Below are positions 32,506-41,678 of a stretch of DNA of 64,000 bases, piece by piece. The notes below the pieces were generated by a model, which ran no database searches, was not told the DNA's origin, and saw only the letters and a list, made by a program, of their open reading frames with translations. The number at the start of each line of letters is the position of its first letter. Position 1 is the first letter of the stretch. The translations under genes were made by a program, and so were the position numbers. This DNA comes from Chryseobacterium sediminis (GTDB lineage: Bacteria; Bacteroidota; Bacteroidia; Flavobacteriales; Weeksellaceae): the NCBI RefSeq assembly GCF_008386505.1, contig NZ_VUNZ01000001.1, positions 1,667,937-1,731,936 of the forward strand, in the 5' to 3' direction.

Positions 32506-34134
32506 TTAATCATTTTCCGGAAAATGAACATTTTTATCTGATTGATTTTCAGCATCAAGATATTTAATATAAGCTGACGGAGAATAGTCTGTAACCGCTT
32601 TGAAAACTGCAGCAAATTTACTGTGGGAAGAGAAGCCACATTCATCAGCAAGGATACTTATTTTATACTGCCGGTACTTTTCATCATTGATCAGTTTATC
32701 CACAATGTATTTGATTCTTAGACCGTTGATATATGATTTGAAGTCGGCACTCTTATGCTGATTAATTACATAAGACAGATATTTTGTATTGGTATTCAAT
32801 TCACCTGCAAGAAAAGACAGAGACATTCCTTTATTGTTATAAAGGTCACCTTTCTCAAAATCTTCAAGAAGTTCAAGTAGTTTTGATTCTGTTTCGGATG
32901 TCATCAGAGAATCATTTCGTCTTCGGTCTGTTTCAGAATCTTTTTCATCAATTTCTTCTACAGATATATTGGAAAACTCAGAATTATCAGATTGCTTTAA
33001 AGGATGATTACTTCTGCTGCTGATCATATTCAACTGAGCCCTTATTATATTTCTGAATTTTGAACGTTGCTTTTTCTGCTTTGTCCTAAAGAAAACAAGT
33101 AAACCAACCAATAAAGTAAACAGGACAATAATAGTAGCATTTTTCACCAGATTCAGATGTCCGTTCTTTTTGCTGGCCTTCCCTTTTGTAATCTCTGCTC
33201 CTTTCATAGTGAAGCTTTGATTACGTGCCGCAATGCTGTCGTAGGTCCTTACATATTTTACAGCATATAAAGAAGCTTTGAAATTATCCCCCGTTCCTTC
33301 ATAATAATCATTTATATTGGAGTATACTGCTTTTTTCAGGGTAAGACTTCTGGAAGTATCTGCTATTTTTTCTGCTTTTTTCAGGTACAGTTCAGCATCT
33401 TTCCAGTTTTTCTGCTTCAGACGGATTCCTCCCAGACCATTATAAACCAATCCGAGTGTACAGCTTCCAACTTTAAGCAAGCTTTCAGCTTTTCTGTAAT
33501 AATTTTCTGAAACAGGATAATCATTAAGTTTGAAATAAACATCACCCAACAACTGATAAGAAGCAGCAGCCGTCTTGTTTTCGTTGCGGCTGTTTATTCT
33601 TTCAAAATATTTAAGAGAAGATTCTATAAATCGTATTGCATTCGAGTAATTACCCAGCTCCATTTCATAGAATGCCATTTCCTGATTCAGGAGTCCTGCC
33701 GCTTCATTGCTTTTTTGAAAGTCAGTAATCCTTCCGGAGGCTTCCAGACCTTTTATAATATATTTTTTAGATCTTTCGTACAACCCTACCTGTCTATATT
33801 GTCTGGCAAGTAATCTGGTTACAACAGCCATCCGTTCCGGGTCGTTAATCTGATTGATTACCGAGTGTGCGTTTTCACTATAACAAATTGCTTTCTTAAG
33901 CTCACCTGCATGTTGATAAAGTTCTGAAGAGAGAATAAGACTCTGTATTTTCTCAGAAGGCTTCTGTGCCAACATATAAAGAGAGTCTGCTGTCTTGATC
34001 GCTTTTGGTAAATCCTTATGCGACGTAACAGAAGAAGTTCTTTCACAGATAAGGTCAAAGCTGTTTTTTTTCTGAGCGAATATGGGGACTGCCGTTATCA
34101 GCAAAAACAAAAATTTCAGGAGATTATTAGACAT
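32506..34134 (-). CDS. TPR-containing membrane AraC-type regulator
   Basis: A 542-residue protein combining a signal peptide (start at 34134; ends FAQ), TPR repeats in the periplasmic half (about residues 25-310, e.g. AASYQLLGDVYFKLNDYPVS, GLVYNGLGGIRLKQKNWKDA), one membrane helix (about 330-352, TIIVLFTLLVGLLVFF) and a C-terminal AraC HTH (about 430-530; ISILADECGFSSHSKFAAVF, KAVTDYSPSAYIKYL). This layout is common in flavobacteria and suggests a one-protein sensor-regulator acting from the membrane. Target genes unknown. Confidence 0.88.
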   Translation of the reverse strand: MSNNLLKFLFLLITAVPIFAQKKNSFDLICERTSSVTSHKDLPKAIKTADSLYMLAQKPSEKIQSLILSSELYQHAGELKKAICYSENAHSVINQINDPERMAVVTRLLARQYRQVGLYERSKKYIIKGLEASGRITDFQKSNEAAGLLNQEMAFYEMELGNYSNAIRFIESSLKYFERINSRNENKTAAASYQLLGDVYFKLNDYPVSENYYRKAESLLKVGSCTLGLVYNGLGGIRLKQKNWKDAELYLKKAEKIADTSRSLTLKKAVYSNINDYYEGTGDNFKASLYAVKYVRTYDSIAARNQSFTMKGAEITKGKASKKNGHLNLVKNATIIVLFTLLVGLLVFFRTKQKKQRSKFRNIIRAQLNMISSRSNHPLKQSDNSEFSNISVEEIDEKDSETDRRRNDSLMTSETESKLLELLEDFEKGDLYNNKGMSLSFLAGELNTNTKYLSYVINQHKSADFKSYINGLRIKYIVDKLINDEKYRQYKISILADECGFSSHSKFAAVFKAVTDYSPSAYIKYLDAENQSDKNVHFPEND

Positions 34135-34436
34135 ACAGAAACAAATTATTATTTTAATTTTATAATAATTCATCATTATTTTCACTGGGTGTCTTTTTGT
34201 TTTTTACAAAACTAGTGATATTTTATTTTTTATTAAAACATTCTATTGAAATTTAATCATTTAACTTAAAATAGTTATTTGCATTAATTTTAATAATTAT
34301 ACCAAAATAATAAATGATTATCCTTCATATGAACCGATATCTGTTTTAAAGGTAAAGTTCATGTATAATTATTTTCAATATGAACGGCTCGTGTGTCTTC
34401 ATATTTATTACATTTGCAGGGAATAAAAAAGTTTTT

Positions 34437-35597
34437 ATGAAAAAAATAGCAATACTTTCCTCAATCTTTATAGGAGTTCTTGCATGGGCACAAGGGATTA
34501 AATTTGAAGACGGCAATTTTGCCTCTATCCTTGCCAAAGCAAAAAAAGAAAAAAAACTGATCTTTATAGATGCATATGCTTCATGGTGTGGACCTTGTAA
34601 ACTAATGGTAAAAAACATTTTCCCGCTTCAGTCTGTGGGAGACTACTATAATTCTCACTTCATCAATGCTAAAATTGACATGGAAAAAGGTGAAGGAATT
34701 GAGCTGGCTAAGAAATATAATGTAAAAGCATTCCCTACTTATCTGTTTATTGACGGAAATGGTGAAGCGGTTCACAGAACATTAGGATATGTTGAAGAAA
34801 AAGATTTTATCCAGTTTGCAAAAGATGCTGAAGATCCAAACAAAAGATTAACTTCTTTGAAGCAACAGTTTGAGAAAGGGGAAAAAGATCCTGAATTTCT
34901 AAAGAATCTTGCAGGGCTTACAATGTATAATGATGCTGAGTTTGCCGGTAAAGTTATGAACCGTTATTTCCAGCAGAAAGCAACATTAGATCAGGAAGAT
35001 ATTCAGATGCTTCTTTCAGGGGTTCAAACTACAGACAGCCCTTTGTACAAGATTTTTCAGGATAAAAAAGCAGATATCGTTAAATTCTTTCCGGAAGATA
35101 AGTATGAAAAATTTGATAAAAACATCAAACTGAATACCGTTTCCAAAAAAGCATATAATGCAGATACTAAAAAATGGGATGATACCTATTTCATGTATGA
35201 AACTCAGAAATTTCTTAGTAAAGAGGAAGCAGAAAAGATCTTAAAAAGAATGAAAGCTAACAGAGCTTTAAAGAATAAAGATATTCCTGAATATGAAAAA
35301 TTGATCCTTGAACTTTACAAAGACTACTCTGCAGCAGGTTCTGAAGAGCTGAATTCTCTTGCGTGGAACTTCTTTGAAAATGTAAGCAATAAGACTTCAC
35401 TGGAAAAAGCAATTGCATGGGCACAGGAATCTGTAAAGAAAGATCAGAACTTTGCCAATACAGATACTCTGGCAAATCTTTACAATAAGATTGGTGATAA
35501 GAAAAATGCAAAAACATGGGCTGAAAAGTCTATTGAGCTGGCAAAAAGTACAGGACAAGATTCTACTGACACCGAAAAATTATTAAAAAGCCTTTAA
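34437..35597 (+). CDS. Exported thioredoxin-like protein with TPR-like C-terminus
   Basis: A 386-residue exported thioredoxin-family protein. The ATG at 34437 gives a signal peptide ending AWAQ. The thioredoxin domain (about 20-145) carries the active site WCGPC (C51 and C54) and the cis-Pro in NVKAFPTYLFIDG. The rest is helical, with a TPR-like end (LNSLAWNFFENVSNKTSLEK, DTLANLYNKIGDKKNAKTWA). It probably acts as a periplasmic disulfide reductase or isomerase on an unknown partner. It stands alone with its own terminator. Confidence 0.87.
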   Translation: MKKIAILSSIFIGVLAWAQGIKFEDGNFASILAKAKKEKKLIFIDAYASWCGPCKLMVKNIFPLQSVGDYYNSHFINAKIDMEKGEGIELAKKYNVKAFPTYLFIDGNGEAVHRTLGYVEEKDFIQFAKDAEDPNKRLTSLKQQFEKGEKDPEFLKNLAGLTMYNDAEFAGKVMNRYFQQKATLDQEDIQMLLSGVQTTDSPLYKIFQDKKADIVKFFPEDKYEKFDKNIKLNTVSKKAYNADTKKWDDTYFMYETQKFLSKEEAEKILKRMKANRALKNKDIPEYEKLILELYKDYSAAGSEELNSLAWNFFENVSNKTSLEKAIAWAQESVKKDQNFANTDTLANLYNKIGDKKNAKTWAEKSIELAKSTGQDSTDTEKLLKSL

Positions 35598-35613
35598 TAG
35601 GAATACATAAAGC

Positions 35614-35647
35614 AAAAACCGCAGAACTGAAGTTCTGCGGTTTTTTT
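35614..35647 (+). terminator. Terminator of thioredoxin gene
   Basis: AAAAACCGCAGAAC paired with GTTCTGCGGTTTTT around a short loop, with a run of seven T at the end. Confidence 0.9.
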
Positions 35648-35690
35648 ATGTTGTTTGGAGAGTAGAAAATGGTAAAATAAACCATCCCGT

Positions 35691-35740
35691 CAAAAATTCT
35701 TTGAATTTTCGCCACCCCTCCAGCGGAGGAGAATTTTCAC
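35691..35740. repeat. Two-hairpin intergenic element
   Basis: AAAATTC-TTT-GAATTTT (35693-35709) followed by CCTCC-AGC-GGAGG (35717-35729) and GAATTTTCA. It has the look of a dispersed palindromic repeat of flavobacterial genomes and lies between convergent genes. Confidence 0.5.
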
Positions 35741-35823
35741 GTCTTCGGTTGTGATATACGAGAAAATAGGGCTACCTCTTGTATTTTATAAATATCATTA
35801 AGCAATTTTGCTATGATCTTCTC

Positions 35824-36846
35824 TTAGTATTCAAATAGAACACTTCCCCAGGTAAATCCGCTTCCGAAAGCTGAAAGAAGCACCAAGTCTCCTCTTTTGA
35901 TTTTCCCTTGTTCAATCGCTTCACTTAAAGCAATAGGAATAGAAGCAGCGGTTGTGTTTCCGTATTTCTGAATATTGTTAAAGACTTTTTCGTTCGGTAA
36001 ACCGAATTTTTCCTGTACAAACTGAGCAATTCTAAGGTTCGCCTGATGTGGAATGAACATATCAAGATCTTCAACTGTTTTTCCTGCTTTGTTTAAAGCT
36101 TCCATCATGGTTTCAGGGAATCTTGTTACTGCATGCTTAAACACGAAGTTACCGTTCATAATTGGGTATACTTCCTTGTTAGTTACATTTTCAGGATCTT
36201 TTCTCATTCTGTCACTCCATCCGAATTTTGAGCCCGGGAACTGAGTACAAAGATCATCAGCATATTTTCCTTCTGAATGCATGTTCATTGCCAAGATATC
36301 TCCTGCATTTTCATCTTCTGATGCAGAAAGAACAACAGCTCCTGCCCCATCTCCGAAAATAACAGACACTCCTCTACCTTCGTCAGAAAAATCCAATCCG
36401 AAAGAATGAACCTCCGCTCCTACAACAAGAATATTTTTATAGGTCCCTGATTTGATAAATGCATTGGCAACACTCATAGAATACACAAACCCTGAACACT
36501 GATTTCTTACATCCAATGCTCCGATCGTATCACATCCCAGCATATCCTGAAGCAATACTCCACATCCGGGAAAGTAATAATCCGGTGAAAGAGTAGCAAA
36601 AACAATATAATCAATATCTTTTGAGGTAAGTCCTGCATTCTGAATTGCTTTTTCCGCAGCCTTAAAACCTAGATAAGCACTGGTTTCCTGAGAATCGTAC
36701 CTGTTTTTTCTATGTCTTCTTTCCTTGATACCCGTTCTTTCCGTAATCCATTCATCATTGGTAGTCATTAGTTTTGCTAAATCATCATTTGTAACAACGT
36801 TATCTGGAACATAAAATCCCACACCTTTTATTGTACTTTTAATCAT
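35824..36846 (-). CDS. fabH: 3-oxoacyl-ACP synthase III (KAS III)
   Basis: A 340-residue KAS III that condenses acetyl-CoA or branched acyl-CoA with malonyl-ACP to start fatty acid synthesis. The catalytic triad is C117 (NQCSGFVYS), H267 (FIPHQANLRI) and N297 (KYGNTTAASIP). I use the ATG at 36846; a TTG at 36867 would overlap the TATCTTTG -7 element and is therefore unlikely. No other fab genes are beside it, so it may be one of several KAS III paralogues. Confidence 0.94.
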   Translation of the reverse strand: MIKSTIKGVGFYVPDNVVTNDDLAKLMTTNDEWITERTGIKERRHRKNRYDSQETSAYLGFKAAEKAIQNAGLTSKDIDYIVFATLSPDYYFPGCGVLLQDMLGCDTIGALDVRNQCSGFVYSMSVANAFIKSGTYKNILVVGAEVHSFGLDFSDEGRGVSVIFGDGAGAVVLSASEDENAGDILAMNMHSEGKYADDLCTQFPGSKFGWSDRMRKDPENVTNKEVYPIMNGNFVFKHAVTRFPETMMEALNKAGKTVEDLDMFIPHQANLRIAQFVQEKFGLPNEKVFNNIQKYGNTTAASIPIALSEAIEQGKIKRGDLVLLSAFGSGFTWGSVLFEY

Positions 36847-36864
36847 ATAGTTTTTTAATTTTGG

Positions 36865-36872
36865 CAAAGATA
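36865..36872 (-). promoter_or_regulatory. -7 element of fabH
   Basis: TATCTTTG on the minus strand, about 20 bp before the ATG. The nearest TTG is 24 bp upstream (36897-36899), slightly beyond the usual spacing. Confidence 0.5.
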
Positions 36873-36919
36873 AAACTTATTTAACACATAGTTTTTCAAA
36901 ATATTAGTATTTTTACTTT

Positions 36920-37819
36920 ATGCCAATTGATACGATATACAGAACCTCCCAGTGCGAATGGGTAGATGTAGAGGCTCCTACTGCAGAAGACCTGAAATTT
37001 CTTCATGAAAGATATGAAATCAACAATCTTCTTCTGGAAGACACCATGGATCCCAACCACCTTCCCAAATATGAAGAAGACGGAAATGTCAAATTTTTTC
37101 TCCTTCGTGAAAGTACAGAGCTGGAAAGAAAGAATCTGAATACCATCAGTGATATCAGCACCAAGATCGGGATTTTTCTGGTGGAGAATACAATTATCAC
37201 CATCCACAGGATGAAAACCAGAAGCATCACTGAAGTGAAGAAGAAAGTTTCTTTGATTCAGGAGGATCTTAATCCTCAGCAGATCACGCTGATGATTGCA
37301 ATATTGATCATGAAAAGTTTTGATGATGAATCTTTAAGTCTGTTTGAAACTATGGACAATATAGAGAATGAAATTTTCCTTAAAAATACCAATCATACAA
37401 GCCAGATCCGCCGTCTTTATAAGCTGAAACGAAAATCAGGATTAAATTCACGGGTACTGGTAATTTCCACAGATGCCATTGATAAATTTAAATTACTGAA
37501 TTTACAGGACTCCGAATTTGTTGATTTGAAGGATAAGCATAAGGATGTAGTAGCGGATTTTGATCACCTGAATATTCAGATCACCAACCTTATTTCGATG
37601 TTTCTGGCTCTTTCGGATCAAAAAGCGAATCAGGTTATGAAAGTTTTGGCTATCTATTCGGTTTATTTCTTACCGATCACTTTTATTGCCGGAGTTTACG
37701 GAATGAACTTCGACAATATGCCTGAACTTCATCATAAATACGGTTATTTTATAACGCTGGGAGCTATGGCAACCGTTGTGATCAGTACTTTTATTTATGT
37801 GAGACGAAGACAGTGGTGA
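36920..37819 (+). CDS. corA: CorA-type Mg2+/Co2+ channel
   Basis: A 299-residue CorA-family inner-membrane metal channel: a large cytoplasmic N-terminal domain, then two C-terminal helices with the signature YGMNF (in GVYGMNFDNMPE) after the first, and the pore-loop Glu nearby. It ends with the usual basic tail RRRQW. Divergent from fabH with about 70 bp between the start codons. Confidence 0.93.
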   Translation: MPIDTIYRTSQCEWVDVEAPTAEDLKFLHERYEINNLLLEDTMDPNHLPKYEEDGNVKFFLLRESTELERKNLNTISDISTKIGIFLVENTIITIHRMKTRSITEVKKKVSLIQEDLNPQQITLMIAILIMKSFDDESLSLFETMDNIENEIFLKNTNHTSQIRRLYKLKRKSGLNSRVLVISTDAIDKFKLLNLQDSEFVDLKDKHKDVVADFDHLNIQITNLISMFLALSDQKANQVMKVLAIYSVYFLPITFIAGVYGMNFDNMPELHHKYGYFITLGAMATVVISTFIYVRRRQW

Positions 37820-37833
37820 TTAATTTTTATATC

Positions 37834-37917
37834 AACGCAAAGACGCAGAGAATATGCAATAATATAATATTTTAAGGCGCAAAGATTTTATCTTCGATAA
37901 AATATAAAATCGGTTGA
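37834..37917. repeat. ACGCAAAG-type dispersed repeat, copy 1
   Basis: ACGCAAAGACGCAGAG, then GGCGCAAAGATTTTATC, TTCGATAAAAT. The AAAGATTTTATC/GATAAAAT part is palindromic. A second copy lies at 44799-44864 after another gene. Confidence 0.6.
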
Positions 37918-37961
37918 TTACTTTTTTGTCTTTAACCCAAATACCATCAAAATAAAATACC

Positions 37962-39548
37962 ATGACCGCTGAAAACCTCAACAAAATTCTGGAAGATTCT
38001 TCTCTTTCGCAGGCCTCCAAAGATAAACTGGCTGCTTTGCATGAGAATATATCTGCCAAAGAGTTTTCTGATCTCCTTGATCAGTCCGGGAATCAGTATA
38101 TAGAGTTTGTACAGGAAGGTGGTGGTGTCTGGGGAAGTGCTTTGGTAGGTTATCTTTACGGTCTGGAAATATTCAGCATCCGTTTTCTGAAAGTGGCCGG
38201 AACGAGTGCCGGAGCCATTAATACAATGCTTATTGCAGCCTGCAAAACCAAAGAAGAGTCCAAAAGTGAGCTTATCAAAGATATCCTTTTCAGCTGGGAT
38301 TTTTCGGATTTTATGGATGGGAAAACCTATGTGAAAACTACCCTCCATGCGATGCTAAACAATAAGGATTTTTTTAAGATCAACGCCATTATTGCTGTGA
38401 TCCTTTTCATTATCCTGATCAGTATTCCGTTTTTGGCTTCTTCAGCTACGATACTGAATGCCAAACTGATGTTTCTGATTCCTCTGATTCCGGCTGTCAT
38501 TCTCTTTTTTTGTGTTAAAAAGCTGTACAACAATTTCAGGAAAGAAAACAGCGGTCTCAATCCCGGAAATGTTTTCCAGAATACCATGCAAAATGCACTG
38601 GATCAATTTGGAATAAAAACGGTGGCCCTCCTCAATGAAAAATTTATTCAGAAAGAACGGGATCTGAATCTCAATTATCGGTATGGAAACGGGCAGGAAT
38701 ATTATACAATGACACTGCAAAGTATCGAGAAGATTAAAATAAAAAATAAGGAACATATTGATCAGACCCGATATAGAATTTTCTATGAAAGCGCCCTCAA
38801 TAATGATTATTATAAAAACAATCCTTTTTACCTTCTCAAATCTGAATATGTTGTCATTACCACCGATATCAACGCTAAAATTAAAGTAGAACTTCCTACA
38901 ATGGCCAACCTCTATTGGTCTGAAGAAGAACTGAAGCACATTAGTCCGGCTGAATTCGTAAGAGCTTCTATGGCTGTTCCTTTTTTCTTTGAACCTTTTC
39001 AGAAACAAATCAATAAAGACGACAGCTCTGTAAAGTATGCCTGGAGATATTGGATGAATACCCAACCGGAAGATATTAACCCTGCCGGAGTTTTCATTGA
39101 TGGAGGCAGTATTTCCAACTTCCCGATCGATCTGTTTCATGCCGATGAAGTATTTTATCCGAGAATGCCGCTTTTCGGTGTACAGCTGACGAGTGATTCT
39201 GCTATTTTATCGGAAAAAGGGAAAACCAGTACAGAAATCCTTAAGACCCCCTTCAGCTATGCGGGGAATATCATCAGTACTTTAAAAGGTTTTAATGACA
39301 AAACCTTCCTTACCAAACATACTTTTTACCGTTTATACAGTATACAGAGTGTAAATTGCGGGACTAGCAGCTGGCTGAATTTCTTTATGAAAAGAGACGA
39401 GAAAGAAGAACTTTTCAACAGAGGTTTTCAGGCTGCTCTTGATTTTCTCAATGGATTCGATTGGGAAAAGTATAAATATGAAAGAATGATGCTCACCATG
39501 AAAGAAAAGAAAATATTGAAAGAAGAGGATACACCTACGGTGGGATAG
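37962..39548 (+). CDS. Patatin-like phospholipase with membrane insertion
   Basis: A 528-residue patatin-type lipid acyl hydrolase. It has the oxyanion loop GGGVWG (about 53-58), nucleophile S82 in GTSAG, and catalytic D380 in FIDGGSISNFP. Between nucleophile and Asp, residues about 141-184 form two hydrophobic helices (NAIIAVILFIILISIPFLAS and FLIPLIPAVILFF), so the enzyme is probably membrane-anchored by an insertion inside the catalytic domain. Substrate unknown. It lies about 140 bp after corA, behind a dispersed repeat. Confidence 0.87.
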   Translation: MTAENLNKILEDSSLSQASKDKLAALHENISAKEFSDLLDQSGNQYIEFVQEGGGVWGSALVGYLYGLEIFSIRFLKVAGTSAGAINTMLIAACKTKEESKSELIKDILFSWDFSDFMDGKTYVKTTLHAMLNNKDFFKINAIIAVILFIILISIPFLASSATILNAKLMFLIPLIPAVILFFCVKKLYNNFRKENSGLNPGNVFQNTMQNALDQFGIKTVALLNEKFIQKERDLNLNYRYGNGQEYYTMTLQSIEKIKIKNKEHIDQTRYRIFYESALNNDYYKNNPFYLLKSEYVVITTDINAKIKVELPTMANLYWSEEELKHISPAEFVRASMAVPFFFEPFQKQINKDDSSVKYAWRYWMNTQPEDINPAGVFIDGGSISNFPIDLFHADEVFYPRMPLFGVQLTSDSAILSEKGKTSTEILKTPFSYAGNIISTLKGFNDKTFLTKHTFYRLYSIQSVNCGTSSWLNFFMKRDEKEELFNRGFQAALDFLNGFDWEKYKYERMMLTMKEKKILKEEDTPTVG

Positions 39549-39586
39549 GGATTTTTAGGTATTTTAGCGGAAAAACAAATTTAATC

Positions 39587-40087
39587 ATGAAATACATCTG
39601 CCAATGCTGTGGAGAAGAGAAAGAAGACTGGCCTGCGTTAGCCTATAATGCTCCTTATTTTTATTCCTGCTTATCCGAAGAAGAATTAAAGAATGCAGAA
39701 CTCAGTTCAGACTTGTGTGTCGTAAATGATCCTGAAAATACACACCGATTTATCCGTACAGTTCTTGTACAGGAGGTTAATGATGACTGTAGAGATCTGG
39801 ATTATGGAATTTGGGTTTCATTGAGTGAAAAGAGCTTTAATGAATATGTTGAGAATTACGATAATAAGGAATTTGAAGCTGAATATTTCGGATGGCTTTC
39901 CACGTATCTTCCAGATTATGAGTTTGAGGAAAGTGTCCCTACAACTGTGGTAGTAAATAATTCTATTGGACGTCCGCTTGTTTATCCTCATCAAAGCTAT
40001 GATCATCCGTTTGTTGATGATTTCTATAATGGAATTACAAAGGAAGAAGCTGAGACAAGAATCAACAGGATTTTAAATAGAGAATAG
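39587..40087 (+). CDS. DUF2199 domain protein
   Basis: A 166-residue protein matching the DUF2199 pattern: N-terminal zinc-finger-like CQCCGEEKEDWPALAY, then DLCVVNDPENTHRFIRTVLV, YGIWVSLSEKSF and a C-terminal RPLVYPHQSYDHPFVDDFYN. Acidic and cytoplasmic. Function unknown. It follows the patatin gene by 38 bp. Confidence 0.85.
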   Translation: MKYICQCCGEEKEDWPALAYNAPYFYSCLSEEELKNAELSSDLCVVNDPENTHRFIRTVLVQEVNDDCRDLDYGIWVSLSEKSFNEYVENYDNKEFEAEYFGWLSTYLPDYEFEESVPTTVVVNNSIGRPLVYPHQSYDHPFVDDFYNGITKEEAETRINRILNRE

Positions 40088-40108
40088 ATGAAATGTAGAT
40101 CATAGAGC

Positions 40109-40561
40109 ATGAAAAAATTTATCTTTGAAAAATTCCATATTATTCTTTTGGTACTCACTTTAGGATTGATCATTTTCTGCATGGTAGACGAGAATTTATG
40201 GGTAAAAAAAATGCTCAAAAGGCCTAAATATACAATTGGAGAGGCTATTACGGATTGGCATCCAAAGAATAACAATGGTGTAGGAACAGATTATAGCTAT
40301 CAAGTTAGTAATAAAATATATTATAAAACGACAAATTGTTCTTACAAAAAAGGAGATAAGTTTCTCATCATTTTTGATTCTATAAAACCTAAAAATGCAA
40401 AAGTTCTTGATATCTACTCCATTGAGAACTATCTTATAGATTTAAAAGTTCCTTCAAAAGGCTGGAAATATCAGGATGTTCCCTTTAATATTGACAGTAA
40501 TACAATAAAGAAATATGTGCAGGACTGGAATGTAGAGCCTTTTGAATACATAGAAAAGTAA
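40109..40561 (+). CDS. Membrane-anchored small protein, unknown
   Basis: A 150-residue protein with an N-terminal hydrophobic helix (about 9-26, FHIILLVLTLGLIIFCMV) and a soluble, beta-rich remainder (TDYSYQVSNKIYYKTTNCSY, KKGDKFLIIFDSIKPKNAKV). The KGDKFLIIFDSxxPxxA segment is reminiscent of small DUF proteins of Bacteroidota, but I cannot name one. It starts 21 bp after the DUF2199 gene, so the pair may be co-transcribed. Confidence 0.6.
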   Translation: MKKFIFEKFHIILLVLTLGLIIFCMVDENLWVKKMLKRPKYTIGEAITDWHPKNNNGVGTDYSYQVSNKIYYKTTNCSYKKGDKFLIIFDSIKPKNAKVLDIYSIENYLIDLKVPSKGWKYQDVPFNIDSNTIKKYVQDWNVEPFEYIEK

Positions 40562-40604
40562 GTTGAACTCATTTAATTAAAGTTCAACTTTACTTTTTAC
40601 TCTG

Positions 40605-41135
40605 TTATAAATTATCCAAAAACTCCAGATACATCGGAACACTTCTGTTGATCCATTCATCGGAAGAATCTCTTTCAATTCCGTAATAAACAAAAGGTTC
40701 TTTGTAATCAGCCTTTATATAATCAAAAGTCAGTTCATAAGGTCTGAAAAGCTCTTTCATGGTATATTTGTACTCTCCGGATGCGCTGTACCCTTCTTCA
40801 TCAATTCCTGCTGTAACAGCCAGTGACATTTTCTTTCCGGCAAGCTTGAAACCGCTGTTACTTCCATAGGCCCAGCCGTACAAAACCACCTCATCCAGCC
40901 ATTGTTTCAAAAGTGGCGGACTGCTGAACCAGTAAAAAGGAAACTGAAATACAATCTTGTCATAAGATTCCATCAGCTTTTGCTCTTTTTCTACATTAAT
41001 TTTCCCATCGGGATAAGCTTCATATAATTGATGAACCGTATATTTTTCAGGATATTTTCTTAGCTCATCAATCCATTTTTTATTAATCGCTGATTTTTCA
41101 ATATCAGGGTGTGTTACAATTATTAAGGTTTTCAT
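40605..41135 (-). CDS. NAD(P)H-dependent flavodoxin-fold oxidoreductase
   Basis: A 176-residue FMN-dependent quinone reductase of the YwrO/KefF type: N-terminal LIIVTHPDIEKSAINKKWID, then IVFQFPFYWFSSPPLLKQWL and YGWAYGSNSGFKLAGKKMSL. It is divergent from an HxlR-family regulator with 91 bp between starts. This is a common arrangement in which the regulator responds to electrophiles or quinones and controls the reductase. Confidence 0.9.
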   Translation of the reverse strand: MKTLIIVTHPDIEKSAINKKWIDELRKYPEKYTVHQLYEAYPDGKINVEKEQKLMESYDKIVFQFPFYWFSSPPLLKQWLDEVVLYGWAYGSNSGFKLAGKKMSLAVTAGIDEEGYSASGEYKYTMKELFRPYELTFDYIKADYKEPFVYYGIERDSSDEWINRSVPMYLEFLDNL

Positions 41136-41226
41136 TATGCTTAAATTTCTGATACAAAATTACTACACGTAACTTACATTTCGTACATTAGCTACCCATT
41201 GTATGGTACTATAAAAAATGTAAGTA

Positions 41227-41604
41227 ATGACTAAAATAAAGGAAACCTCAACCAGTTTTGCCAATAAAAAAGCCCTTGCTGATGAATGTCCGGAAATCTA
41301 TGCGTCCAACATTATCGGAGGACAGTGGGCATTGGCCATCTGCTGTTATCTGGTCAATGGAAAAATGAGATTCGGGGAACTTAGAAAAAAGCTTCAGAAC
41401 ATTACCGAACGTATGCTTACCCTTCAGCTTCGCAGACTGGAAGAAGACAAGATTATTACAAGAACAGTGTATGCTGAAGTTCCACCACGGGTTGAATACG
41501 AGCTTACAGAAATTGGTTATAAGCTTAAACCCATAATTCTTGAATTTGAAAAATGGGGGAATGAGCATAAAGAACTCATGAAAGAAACTTTAAAGAATGA
41601 TTAA
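41227..41604 (+). CDS. HxlR-family transcriptional regulator
   Basis: A 125-residue winged-helix regulator. The HxlR signature is visible: CPEIYASNIIGGQWALAICC with the conserved Cys, then MRFGELRKKLQNITERMLTL and PPRVEYELTEIGYKL. It probably binds the 41136-41226 intergenic region to control itself and the divergent reductase. Confidence 0.92.
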   Translation: MTKIKETSTSFANKKALADECPEIYASNIIGGQWALAICCYLVNGKMRFGELRKKLQNITERMLTLQLRRLEEDKIITRTVYAEVPPRVEYELTEIGYKLKPIILEFEKWGNEHKELMKETLKND

Positions 41605-41608
41605 GTTT

Positions 41609-41666
41609 CCTACGGAATGACAAAGGCCTGTTTAAAGTTAAATACTTCTATTTCTCATTCCGTAGG
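41609..41666. repeat. Inverted repeat CCTACGGAATGA...TCATTCCGTAGG
   Basis: 12-bp perfect arms (41609-41620 and 41655-41666) separated by 34 bp, between the convergent HxlR and tag genes. The arm contains the same GGAATGACA type of end seen in Bacteroidota dispersed repeats, so this is either a repeat element or a long-loop terminator. Confidence 0.6.
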
Positions 41667-41678
41667 GATCTAAATGTA

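Noticed and set aside
36847..36867. TTG start for fabH seven codons upstream
   Set aside because: It coincides with the TATCTTTG -7 element, and the extra residues are not part of KAS III proteins.
38442..39140. 232-codon antisense frame within the patatin gene
   Set aside because: It lies wholly opposite a well-supported enzyme, with poor composition (His/Ile/Phe-rich) and no start signal.
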